A DNA stretch of 64,000 nt from Perca fluviatilis (Eukaryota; Chordata; Actinopteri; Perciformes; Percidae), in contig NC_053134.1 of NCBI RefSeq assembly GCF_010015445.1, positions 7,043,636 to 7,107,635 on the forward strand, written 5' to 3'. The translations under genes were made by a program, and so were the position numbers. Of the stretch, positions 1 through 11,669 are shown piece after piece (the first letter of the stretch is position 1; each line of letters opens with the position of its first letter). The notes beneath the pieces are model-generated. The model searched no databases. It was not told the DNA's origin and saw only the letters and a program-made list of their open reading frames with translations.

Positions 1-3000
1 CTCTGGGAACTTTTGATACGCATTTCTGGCTGTTTTCTAATATTCAAATAATAATAATAATAATAATCTGCAAATTAGTCGATAATGACAATTATTTTTG
101 GAAACAAACAAATACATTTTGGATCTTAATCAAAGACACAAATACAATTGTGGTTGTCGATCGCGGTACTTCTTTTTAATTCCTCAGTGAACAATGACAA
201 TGAGGAGCAGGGGAACTGAGGTGAAAATGTCTCCCTTTATTAAATAAGTCATGAGCTACCTGAGACACATTCCAGAGTCAGGCAGAGTGAGGCAGCTTTC
301 AATTAACGCAACCAAAAGAGATTTAACTTTCTGTGACATGTTTTGGTATTTTAGTGAGGACACTAGTCTCTCACCGCACCCACGCAGGCACGCACGCACA
401 CACGCGCGTACACACACACACACATGCACGCACGCACACAGGTATTTAAGCCCCTAAACTTTAACCCTCCTTCTCTCTTGTAGCCCTGCAGACAAAAATA
501 GCTGTAAAGGTTTTATAGCTTAAAGAGTTTGTCTGTCTCCGTGACTCCCAGACAGAAGCTGTACTAGGTTTTTTTGGCAGCCTGCAGATGATCTGTATTG
601 GCGTTTTATTTGCCCGACAACCGATAAAGTTAATTAATTAAAAAGTGCGCTACTTTGGCTCGGCTACAGCTCTGCGTCTGTCCCTCTGCTTCGGTTTCAC
701 TCACCACTGAGTCTGACTTAAGTCGCTTTTCCATTACATGGTACCTGCTCGACTCGCCTTTTTTAGGTTTTCCATTACGAAAAAAAGTACTACCTACTTC
801 TTTTAGTACCACCTCAGTCGAGGTTCCAAGTGAGCTGAGGCGATACCAAAAGGTGACGTGAAAGCGACAGAGGGGTGTACTGAACAAACCTGCCATTTTT
901 TAATAGTTTAGTCAGATAAACTATTTTTTTTGCTACCTCCAGCTTCATTTGAAACAAAATATGTCTTCTGGCTGTGGCAACAACAGCACACCTTCAACGT
1001 TCTGTGTGTGTGTGTGTGTCGCGTTAGGTCACGCGTGGATGTATTACGAGAACGGGTCAAGGCAGTTTACTGCGGTGCCGCTATGACGACCAGCCACGCT
1101 GAGCAGCACTAAAATCTGCAATGGAAAACGGACGCACAGTGAGTCGAGGCGAGTTGAGCATAAACCATGTAATGTAAAAACGCCATTAATGTCTCGCCCA
1201 CAACACTGACTGACTATCTTTTATTGTGTATTATGTTGAAAGTTTCTAATGTATTAAATAAGTGCTTAAAGCATCTAAACACAGTTTTGTGTTAGAGTTT
1301 GTAACATTCCAAAATCTTAGTTTTGATTTCATTTTCACTGTAAAGGCATACTGGTTGCAAATATCGGTTTATCGGTTTCATTTACTACTAATAATCCGTA
1401 TCGGCCTTGAAAAAACAGTATCGGTCGATCTAATCTGTACAGCATAGGAGGGGTAAAAATAATAAATTAGACACATAAAGTTGCAGTGCAGGGCAGCTGA
1501 AAGTCTAAAGCGTCAAATGATTGAAGAATAATTGTGACTAAAAATAGTGATTGATGGAAAGAAACTCTAATTTAGCATTTGGTTCACAGTAGAGTTCAGG
1601 CAAGCAAGAATTCAGTCATTGGATTGATAATTTATTTTCGAACCACCTTTAAAGTCAGCAGGAGGCGAGTGTTTGATACTTGGTTGAAAAGTAAAAGCTG
1701 CCAGTCAGTCTCAGGTTCCCTACATGGGTATCATCTGACTAACCAGACAGTGTGTGTGTGTTTGTGTGTGTAATGCTCACCTGTGTACAGGATGTCCTGT
1801 CGGGGAAATAAAAGACACAGGAGGGTTAGAGTTACACTTAAAAAGGTATCAAGGGAAATAAATCAGGAAAAAAGAACACATGAGCTTCACTGCTGTTGTT
1901 TGTTACAGATTTTCATATTAAAAAATATCCAGATTAGAAGTAACTCATATTTTAACCCCTGTGACTGCTTACAATATCACCTGACACTTTAACTACGTAC
2001 AACACACACACTTCAACGATCTCCAGTGCTTTAACACCAAATTAAACTGAATTAAACTGCTTTCATTTTTGACACTTGAACCGACGCTTCAGCTGCTTTC
2101 AGTGCTGGTCTAGACCTACGCTATGTGTAAAGTGTCCTGATAGAATGTCTGTTATAATTTGACACTATAAAATAAAAGCAAAAGAAGAAAATAACTGCTT
2201 TTATTAATTAGGCAACTGACATTTCAGCTGCTTTCACCTCTCACTAATCAACTGACAGTTCACCTGCTTTTAGCACTTACCATTCAACTGTTAGTTCAAC
2301 TAAGTTAAAAGGTAACTACTGTGTTTTTCCAACCTGGACCCTATTTTCCTGTGTTTTTGTGTGTAATTGACTGATAGGAACAACAACCTTTGAAACTGGT
2401 CCAAAATTATTCGTGAACGCTGTAACCAGCAGCCACAGACCGGGCTGCAATGTAACCCTATGGGGCAAATGTTCAGCGTCAGTTTGGTCCACTAAAAGTG
2501 CTGTTTTTTTTGCCACTGAAAGGCTCAGATTATTGTGCCTTTCACAGTGTCTGACAACATTATGGAAAGGATCCCTACAGAGACATAAAGAGGCATTTTT
2601 AAAACCTCTTTAAGACCTTTCTGTTTAATCAGAAACAGCTCTGAGGTTGCTAGCGCTAAACCCACCAGACTCCATTTAAAAAAACATGGACAAAAAAACA
2701 AATGAATTAAAACATACACTTCAAGACATGCACACTTGAGATTGCATCCTACACTTGAAAGAAACCAACTTATAACACCTTTATACATTATTTCATTGTT
2801 AATGGTATCTAGTGCCTTGCAGGTCGTAATTTTTCATTAAATCTCCCATTCTCACACACTCACACACACACACCAAAGGCGGCAAAACAGCCATGCAAGG
2901 CACTGGCTGGGCCATCTGGAGCAATCTGGGGGTTCAGCGTGCATATTGCTCTAGGATATTTCAAAATATGGCAGGAGGAAGCACCAACCCTGCGATTGTG

Positions 3001-3406
3001 GTGGAATTTCCAGAAACACCATGTTGTGTTGAGTTGAGACAAAGGGAAAGCTTAGTCTACGTTAGGTCATTCACAGGTCACAGGTCAGGGGAAGAGAATA
3101 TTGGGCCAGTCTCTAATAACCAAAACATTTCATGTATGAATACGTGCGCTTAGTGTACAACCTGTTTTACCTCCTAAGCCACTGCCGCCCTTGTAAACTT
3201 TGGCCCATACGGGGATCTTAGCCGCAACCTTGTCATTATTAGCCCAATTTGCCAACCCAATGTACTGATGTACAAAGCTAAAGCAACAATAAATGTGTCA
3301 CTGTCTTTATTCTTACACGTTATTTGTTCATGTTTGTTGGACAATAACATTTAGCTGTAAATTATTTTAGTAATTGGACATTTTAAAACAACTTTATTTT
3401 TTTTAC
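1..3406. other. Intergenic or intronic DNA left of C12orf56-like exon 2
   Basis: No exon is recognised here on either strand. If the C12orf56-like gene continues leftwards on the minus strand, this stretch is its second intron. It holds short CA/TG runs (about 365-440, 1004-1019, 2855-2872) and a TIR element at about 727-1182, listed separately. The short open frames are not supported by splice signals or by any family resemblance I know. Confidence 0.5.
727..1182. mobile_element. MITE-like element with about 30-40 bp imperfect terminal inverted repeats
   Basis: The left end reads CTTTTCCATTACATGGT followed by CTGCTCGACTCG. The right end, reverse-complemented, reads TTTTTACATTACATGGTTT followed by CTCAACTCG. 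The inverted ends flank about 370 bp without a coding frame, as expected of a non-autonomous DNA transposon. I could not fix the target-site duplication, so the superfamily is not assigned and the ends are approximate. Confidence 0.6.
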
Positions 3407-4265
3407 CTTCTAAGGTTTGTGTTATTGTTGGGTAAAGGCTTGGTCTGCGAGGAGGAAGTCCCACCCTCCTGTCTCTTCTCAGCCAATCACAGCCCCTCGC
3501 TGCAGGCTTGTCAGTGATGTAGGTGATTCGAATGTGCTGGCAGAGTTCCCGGTCCTTCCCACGGAGGAAATCTGGGAGGTCATTGACCTTGAAGAGATGA
3601 AATGGATGAAACAGAAAAAGATCTGTAAGAATGTACAGCGTCTCATGACTTTAATAAAAAAAAGTCACGTTATTTATTGTGTTTTAGATTTCACTTCATT
3701 TTTTGGCATCAACAAAATATACAAAACAGGCAGATAAAGGATGTATAAATATTCGTAGTTAAATAAATAAATTAGATGGGATATGGACTTGCATTTGAAA
3801 ATGTCCCATTAAGATCTGGTAATTAGACATTTTTATACAGTTTTTGACATTTTATAGATTAAATTATTAAAAGAATGAAATTCACCTTAGTCACAGTCCT
3901 AGTGAATATTTTTCTGGCAACCCACTAATCGATTAATTGATTTCTTTCAGCTGTAGTCACAGTGTTGAAGCAGTTTTACATTGAAAAAGTAGAATGTGAT
4001 TTTGTAAACTCACCAGCTCGATGTCGTGCACGTCTCTGAAGCAAAAGGCTTCAGTGAGCGTGCGCGGTGGGTACTCGGTTAGGTACACGCGCTCGTCGCT
4101 CAGCACCACATGCATATACACCTTATTGATGGTCGCCGATTTCACAACGCACGGTTCATAGGCTCGGATGCGCTCGTACACCATCCGCTCCGTGTTCCGC
4201 TTCAGGAAGGAGTCCAGTTTAATGTTTCTGCGGGAGAGGAGGGCACCGGAGCCGGTCCGAGCCAT
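3407..4265 (-). CDS. c12orf56: C12orf56-like protein, first two coding exons (partial)
   Basis: Exon 1 is 4265-4014: start ATG, 84 codons, donor GTGAGT. Exon 2 is 3587-3407: acceptor after TTCAAG, 60 codons plus one base, donor GTAAAA. The joined protein begins MARTGSGALLSRRNIKLDSF. It contains RAYEPCVV, VVLSDERVYLTEYPPR and, across the junction, DIEL-VNDLPDFL, then DRELCQHIRITY. As I recall the human uncharacterised protein C12orf56, this matches its N-terminus (RAYEPCIV, VVLSD, YLTE.PP, DREI.QHIRI). The function is unknown, and no catalytic motif, signal peptide or membrane segment is visible. Later exons were not found to the left, so intron 2 is either longer than 3.4 kb or the remaining exons are unrecognised. 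The assignment rests on remembered similarity and not on a search. Confidence 0.72.
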
Positions 4266-4560
4266 GGCGGTACCGGCGGAGCAGTTAAAGACAAGTTAGT
4301 GACGCTAACCTCCACTTTGGCGCCGGGCAGGTGATCCGGTGTCGCTTTCCATCCGTTAGGTTAAAACTTTACGTAGATAGAAACTAACCGGGCAGGTGCT
4401 GGTGCTCGTTCTGTCCCGTTAACGTACACTGAGCAGGTAAACTGCCGCTGTCTCGCTTCATCAGCACACACAGCTCTCTGATTGGTCCGTTCAGTGAGCA
4501 GGGACGCTGCTGATTGGCTAGGAGATAAATAACTATAAATACTTTAAAAACAATTCTGAG
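4266..4560 (-). promoter_or_regulatory. Likely promoter / 5' region of the C12orf56-like gene
   Basis: Immediately upstream of the minus-strand ATG, the DNA becomes locally CpG-richer (GGTACCGGCGGAGCAG, GGCGCCGGGCAGG, GTTAACGTACAC) than the AT-rich flanks. That is typical of a vertebrate CpG-type promoter. No TATA box is evident in a position I would trust. Confidence 0.35.
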
Positions 4561-4943
4561 CTTTTCTTTTAGAGCCACTTTACATGGATATAAAAAGTTT
4601 TTGTTTTTTGTTTATCTATTTGAAGGTCTACATGCCAGGTATAAAATAGATAAATAGGTAAATAAAATAGAATAGAATTTTGTAACTTGCAAGTTGCATT
4701 TCTTGCTGGATTTATATTAACATTTCATGGAAATTATCATTTGAAAGGTGGTTAATGTACACATTTAGTTTTACAAGATGTAAAGGCAGAAATTCAGAGA
4801 AAAAAGTAGGCGTTCGGTGCACTACTGACCATTTAAAAACTCAGTCCATCCTAACTGCCAAGTACAAAAAATGGTGGCTAAACATTAATTTACTATTAAA
4901 TAGGCTGTTTATTTCATAGATTTTCCTGAAAGTAATCAAACAT

Positions 4944-5012
4944 AGTAGGCTAAAATATACTGGAATCAGCCAGTATATTTTGCCTATATCTCTAAAACCT
5001 AGAGATATAGGC
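4944..5012. repeat. Two overlapping hairpins
   Basis: TAGGCTAAAATATACTGG pairs with CCAGTATATTTTGCCTA across a 6-base loop (AATCAG). The following GCCTATATCTCT pairs with AGAGATATAGGC across a 7-base loop. The two stems share the GCCTA segment, so they are mutually exclusive folds. The segment may be the foldback core of a small MITE. No TIR-flanking duplication was identified. Confidence 0.55.
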
Positions 5013-5605
5013 TACACTAGAAATACATAATCATGAGAACATTTCCACCTGATACCAGGCAAGTAATAATGTAATAAACTAATTTCCCATAATCAATTTG
5101 CGATTCATATAAAATCTTACATAAATATCGACCATGAACATATAAGCCCAAAGTGGACTCTAAACTGCAGGTAGCCTACAACATTAATGTTCCAGCAAAA
5201 AACAGTTCATATGTAGCTTTTAGGATAATGCATTAGCCTATTTGTTTGTAACATTGCACAACATCTACATCTAATGCAGCACTTCTGAACAAAAGTATTA
5301 CAGATTGAATGATAACACAAAGGCTTGTTGAACTTTTATTGCATATATTTATTTTGCATTATGAGACTAAAACCATTCTAATCAGAGAGGTGTTGTAGTG
5401 ATTTGACTACAGTCCAGTCTTAAGGGCTGCTATAAGTGTTGCAAGCCACCAGGTGTCACTGTCCGAAGCCCCAAAACATGTGAATTCATTCACCCTCACC
5501 AGAGAGATAGCGAAAGACCTATATGGCTCTGACCATCACCAGTGAAATGTAAGATAAGTGTTGTTGCTTCTGGGGGTTACCACTCAAGGGCAGTATCTTC
5601 TAGAT

Positions 5606-6103
5606 CACATGTGTCAAACTCAAGACCCGCGGGCCAAATCCGGCCCCTCGCACATTCTGATCCCACCTAGTTGTGTGCCAAACCAAAAACATGGGAAACT
5701 CTTTTTCAACTTGCAATTACGCTACGCTCAAAGCAGAATTTGGCAAATTTGCCGACTTTGAGACTCAGAAATTCCCCCAGAAGCAGAGAGTTTGCATATT
5801 CAGGCTGTGAAAGAGCTTGTTGTGAGTCGGCTGCGTGGTAGCCTACTTAGAAAATATAATCATTGTTTTGCTCGATTTGCTAAATTCTAGGATGGCTTTG
5901 GAACATTTTTGCTGACTTTTTCAGGGCTTTATGTGGACCAAACTGTAAGTGAGAAGACTATATGAGACATGTAATAATTGAGTCAAAGATATTTTTCTTT
6001 TTCGATGAAATAAAAGCATGTCCATAAACTCTACATGTCTGGCCCTTGGTGCGATTCTCTTTTTCCAGTGTGGCCCTTAGTGAAATTGAGTTTGACACCC
6101 CTG
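5606..6103 (+). mobile_element. hAT-type MITE, copy A, with perfect 8-bp TSD
   Basis: The element is bounded by the perfect 8-bp direct repeat TTCTAGAT (5598-5605 and 6104-6111), the duplication length of hAT transposons. The ends are imperfect inverted repeats: TGTGTCAAACTCAA at the left and TTGAGTTTGACACCCCTG at the right. The body carries the GGCCCGCGGGCC-type segment and no open transposase frame. A second copy lies inverted at 9706-10231. Confidence 0.88.
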
Positions 6104-6403
6104 TTCTAGATAACTTCAATACTTTATCCTCAGATGTAGGCTGAGTCGACTTGTATTAACTTCGGGAGGTTCTCTCATATATTAGACGTAGCCATACCAC
6201 TTTCATGGTTAAGTTCTGTATGTTAATTAATAATAAATTATTAAAAATAAGTAAGGCACCACTTGTTATTATTTGTTACTGCTGGATAATTAAATGAATA
6301 CATTATTGTGTTACTTTGAGGCATTTTAGGTTGAAGTAAACCTAGAAAAATAAAAAAAATAAAATGTTATGCTGTCATCCTTCTCTGCCTCATCTTCCTC
6401 ACT

Positions 6404-6408
<5 letters not shown>

Positions 6409-6451
<43 letters not shown>
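6409..6451. repeat. (GA)n microsatellite
   Basis: An uninterrupted GA dinucleotide tract of about 43 bp, followed by a short CA tract and CCCT-rich sequence. Confidence 0.95.
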
Positions 6452-6454
<3 letters not shown>

Positions 6455-7154
6455 ACACTCCCTCCCTCCCTCCCTCTCCCCCAAATGGTCGAGGCAGATG
6501 GCCGCCCAGGAGGAACACACTCAGTCTTTTATCCAGCTCAGTAAGAAGACTGAGACACTGTAGCCACAACAGACTAGGCCCCATATAATCTGGGTTTGTT
6601 GGATGAAGCTGCAGTTGTTTTCCATTTATTAAAAATCACCTATCAAAACCCCCAAATTCTGTCTGTCAAACATAAAAAGCCATCCTGTTGAGATTTTTTT
6701 TATATGCCTCTAAAATAGCTTTTTGAACAGGGTGAGACACAGGATTAGCAGAGGATAATGAAGGTAGCAGACCTGTCAGAGGAATTAGTAGAATTAGCCG
6801 AGGAAAAATAAAATAAAATAATGAAAAGAGAAATTTAAAAAACACCAAAAAGAAGTAAACATAGAGGTTAATTCTCGACCTTGGAAACAGCAGCTGGGAT
6901 CAACCACGTCTCACGGCCTTGCTTGGCAGATAGAGTTGTTCATGAATTATAGATTCACAGTAGACGAGTGTAACAGATTTATGAGTTGTTTTACTGATGT
7001 GGTTCTGGTCAGCTGGGTCGCACTGTACTCCTTCGTCCTCATCATCAGTGTGTGTTTTTGTGCAGCTGCAAACAAAGATTGTGAGCTGACCGATCACACT
7101 GTCGCCTTTGTTCTGCAGAAGAAGAAAAACAGTCACAGTTCCACCAAAGAGAGA

Positions 7155-7307
<153 letters not shown>

Positions 7308-8455
7308 GTTATGGTTGGTGTTAACCTTTGGGCTGGTAATGAGGTTTCAAATTCAAACTGTAAAAATGTGACCATGCTTTTACTGCCATATTCACGAATT
7401 TGGTGTCAGGCTGGAGAAGCCTCTGAAGCAGCAGGCTGTGTGGACCATTTTTTTAAACTCTTCATTGAGCCAATATTAAACCTAAACGAACCTGTGTTCT
7501 TGTCTCCTTGTATTATTTTTTGCACTTTTTGCGCTTTTCTTTTTTATTTGTTTGCACTCACACTCGCATTATCCTTGGAGGAATTGTATGAGTGGTGGGT
7601 TGTGTTTTGTAGCTATATCTCATTTTGGCTTTTCTGTAAGATAATTGTTTTTCTATATGCATGTTTTCTTTTTTATTTTAGTCTGTTTTTTTTATTTTGT
7701 CATGCTAAACATTTGTAAATTCACAAGCTACCTGACACTGTGTAAAGTAATTAAAATTAGCTTCAACTTTACTAGCATCAACAAATGCACCACTAATTAT
7801 AATATAGCCTAATGTAGGCTACATTATTCTGAAATGGACCATTCTGAATAATAAGTCCTTTTACTTTTGGTATATAGCCTGTTTTGATTCAAATAAATAC
7901 TTTTGTATCCTACTTTTTACTTTTTGGTCTGTTACCTACATAAATTAATTTAGTAGGCCTTTATATGATGTAATTTAGTTTATTCCTGTTTTTCTTTCAC
8001 AATTATCCTACCCACCATCAGTGGGTTTAGCTCTAAAAAAAGGACAACAGAAGCAAAGAGGAGCAAGAAAGAAAAGAAAAAGAGGAATAAAAGAAAGAGA
8101 GAAATTTCTCTTTTTTCCTCTCTCTATTTCTGTGGGTGTTCAGCATGGTGTTCATCAGTTGATCTTCTCTATTTCCTCCCAACAGGTCGGGGGCGCGCGC
8201 ACACAGGACACAGAGCTGCATCTGTTGAAGGCGCGCTCTGTCCACCCTGCTCCAACCAACCCCAACCAACCGACAGTTGACGGAAGTTATCGAACGGAGC
8301 CGAACCGAGCCGAACGCGACACATCCAAACTGAACCTATAAATTGGACACCTAAAAACTGACAAACGGCGAGAGTTGTATCCAGATAGGCTATTATAGGC
8401 TATATATAGGCTATAACTTTTTGATACTAGCTAACACAGTAAAAACACAGCAGGG

Positions 8456-8524
8456 ATGACGGCTCTAAGCAGCTGGGAGCTGTGCGTGAAGTACGCCCTC
8501 TTCATCTTTAATTTCGTCTTCTGG
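8456..8524 (+). CDS. cd9: cd9 alternative first coding exon 1a (distal)
   Basis: The 23 codons start [20 protein letters not shown] and end with FVFW at a consensus donor GTAAGT. The exon lies in phase 0 with exon 2 (21340). The [14 protein letters not shown] segment is the tetraspanin TM1 start. Its N-terminus is longer than that of exon 1b and gives exactly the 228-residue CD9 length. A CpG-rich stretch lies upstream at about 8180-8330. Confidence 0.85.
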
Positions 8525-11500
8525 GTAAGTCACAACATTTTAAATAATAGTGACGAAGTAGCCTAAGCTCCTGTCTGGAAAACTAACGTTACCTTAAAAA
8601 AACGGTTAGCCCGATTTATTATTTCCAATGTAAGAGCCACAAATTAGAAATATGTGCATATTATTATAATAATTATCTTTAAGATCAGTGGAATATTAGT
8701 GGTGAAATGTAATTTAGTAAATTTACTCAAGTACTTTTAATGTATTTCCATTTCATGCTGCTTTGTGCTTACTTTAAACAATACAATTCAATATTGCAAT
8801 TTGTATGACAGGGCATTTTGTTGGAATTTACAGTTTTTGGACTTAAGCCATTCTAACTGTTTTCAACAGATAACAGGGATGGTCTTTTTTGGTAGCCTAA
8901 TCTGTGGAGCCATCTATTGTTGACATTTTCAGATAGAGGACATTCCCACCAGGAAATACCACTTACTGTATGTCCAAACTGAACTGCATGAGCCAATATT
9001 ACTGACAACATGTACTGTAGCTGTAAATATCAGATCAAAAGGCTACCCTATATTGCTGAATCATGAGAAATAAAGTGGGATTTATTTACTGGAGACCTGT
9101 TGAGCAGAGCAGAGTTGACACTTTGGACCTGTTCAACCCTCCTGTTGTCCTCGGGTCAAATTTGACCCATTTTCAAAAAGTTTCTATATCAGAAATTTGG
9201 GTTTCTTTCAACCAAATTTTCCCAAAATATTTACGTGGATGGTTCCATACACCTCTTCACAGGTAAAATAAATGAACAGTTCACTACTTTCATTGAAATT
9301 GGGTGTTTTATTCAATTTTATTAGCTTTTGAAGAAAACAAATTGATAAAAGAACGTTAAAAAAAAGTGACAAAAATGTCGGAAATGTTTTTTAAATCATG
9401 GGGGGAAATAAAACACAAACGTCAAAAGGTGCAGTAAAAACATCAACAAAAACATTGGGAATACGTTAAAAAACATGAAAAAGTGACAAAAACACCGGGG
9501 GGAAAGCGGCAAAAGTGTCAAAAAAGACAACCAAAACGTTGAAAAAAAAGGTAAAGATTTTGACCCAGAAAAGCAAAAAGTTGCATGGTCGATGGGAAGA
9601 CAACACAAGGGTTAACATGTGTCTTGGGTGATCCGATCATTTTAAGTACAGGTGTGAATGCACACAAGATGCATTAAGGACGCATTGAGATACGATCGTT
9701 TAGAGCAGGGGTGTCAAACTCAATTTCCCTAAGGGCCACACTGGAAAAAGAGAATCGCACCAAGGGCCAGACATGTAGAGTTTATGGACATGCTTTTATT
9801 TCATGAATAGAATAAATAAAATTTGACTCAATTATTGCATGTCCCATATAGTCTTCTCACTTACAGTTTGGTCCACATAAAGCCCTGAAAAAGTCAGCAA
9901 AAATGTTCCAAAGCCATCCTAGAATTTAGCAAATCGAGCAAAACAATGATTACATTTTCTAAGTAGGCTACAACACAGCCGACTCACAACAAGCTCTTTC
10001 ACAGCCTGAATATGCAAACTCTCTGCTTCTGGGGGAATTTCTGAGTCTCAAAGTCGGCAAATTTGCCAAATTTTGCTTTGAGTTGCAAGTTGAAAAAGAG
10101 TTTCCCATGTTTTTGGTTTGGCGCACAACTAGATGGGCCAAAATATATTGTGAACCTAAATAGATATGCGGGCCGGATCAGATTGTGCAAGGGGCCGGAT
10201 TTGGCCCGCGGGCCTTTAGTTTGACACAGTGGTTTAGAGTATGTGAATGTGAATGTGTCCTGGGCCACACTGACTGACCGCCCACTGAACAGAAGTCCTC
10301 TGCTTAAGCGTAGCGATCTCAAATTGCGTAAGCTGGCTTTGTCCACGACTTCTGAAAATTTCCAAAAGCCCATAGAGATATATTAGAAGTGTGTCAAACA
10401 TCTTGGGCGATTTGGTTTACCTTGAACATGCCAAGGAATAGTTACGGGGGAGTGCATTGCTGCCTACCACCGAATTAAAAACAATTTGGTCTTTTTCAAA
10501 CACAAAAGTGAAAGTGAGATCCCAAAATAAGTGGTCACTCAAGACGCATGTGGAGACGCAGTCTTGTGCCATGTGTGAACTGACGTAATTTGTGCCATTT
10601 ATGCTAGATGAAACATTTGCTTTACATGGGAACATGTTTGGGCTTTTCTGAACCATTTTTTGGACATACAGTAATTCAGAAAAACACTGACACGGACCTG
10701 TGATTGAGGCCAATCTGTCAGGAAAGGGCCAAGAAATTGTGCAATTAGTCTCGCATCCTTCACAGCGCTGCGGAGGAGGGTCTGGCTAGTCCACACAGCA
10801 TTGCGGGATGGGAGAAAAACGTGCTCTGGTTTGTTGGCATTTCTTTAATCCAAACGCCATGGGCGGCACTAGGCCCCGTACGGAGCCACGGTGCCATTGC
10901 AAAATAGCCTCGGGAAGGAACTTGTTTTGGTGGAACGTGCTCGTTCAAAAGTCGTTTTAGTCGTGCAACAGAAAACTCAGATTGGACAGATAGTCTAGCT
11001 AGCTATAGTCTGGATTTACCCTGCAGAGATCTGAGGAGCAGGTAACCAGAGTCCTCAGAAATCAGGAGTTTAGAACGCCAACACAGAGAAAGCGGAAGGT
11101 AACGGACATCCGGACCAAAATGAGGGACATCCGGCGGCACCGGAGCAATCCCGGAAATGACCGTCGTCGATATAGACTATTGTGCAATCGATGCTGCTTG
11201 ACCATTTTTTTTCCTCTTCTATCACCTTCTAGTCCCTCCTTTTTCCTAAAGCCTTCTCTTTTGTCTCGGGTTTACCACCCTCCTCTTATTTCACTACCTT
11301 TTGTGTCTTCTTCCCTCTACAACAACGCCCTCTCACTTTTCTCTTTACCTCCTAATCTCTAAATCGGTTGTGACACAAATATCCAGTCTGGAGATGCACA
11401 CCAATCGAACAGTTTGCAGCATGCAACAGTAGCATATTTGTCAAACTAAATAGTTCTTGGCAGAGAAGGGAGAATGAAGGGAGGAAGCGAAGAAAGAGAG

Positions 11501-11625
11501 CGAGAGACGGGGGGGAGGATTTAGCAGCTTGGAGACAAAGCTAGTGTTGTTGTTGGTTTCACTGGATCCACTGGGAGAGGAGAGCAGGTCGAGTTACCTC
11601 AGCAAACAGCACTGAACCCCAGGAC

Positions 11626-11669
<44 letters not shown>

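Noticed and set aside
2860..3153. Overlapping 60- and 86-codon frames
   Set aside because: Neither has splice sites or similarity to the next part of the C12orf56-like protein.
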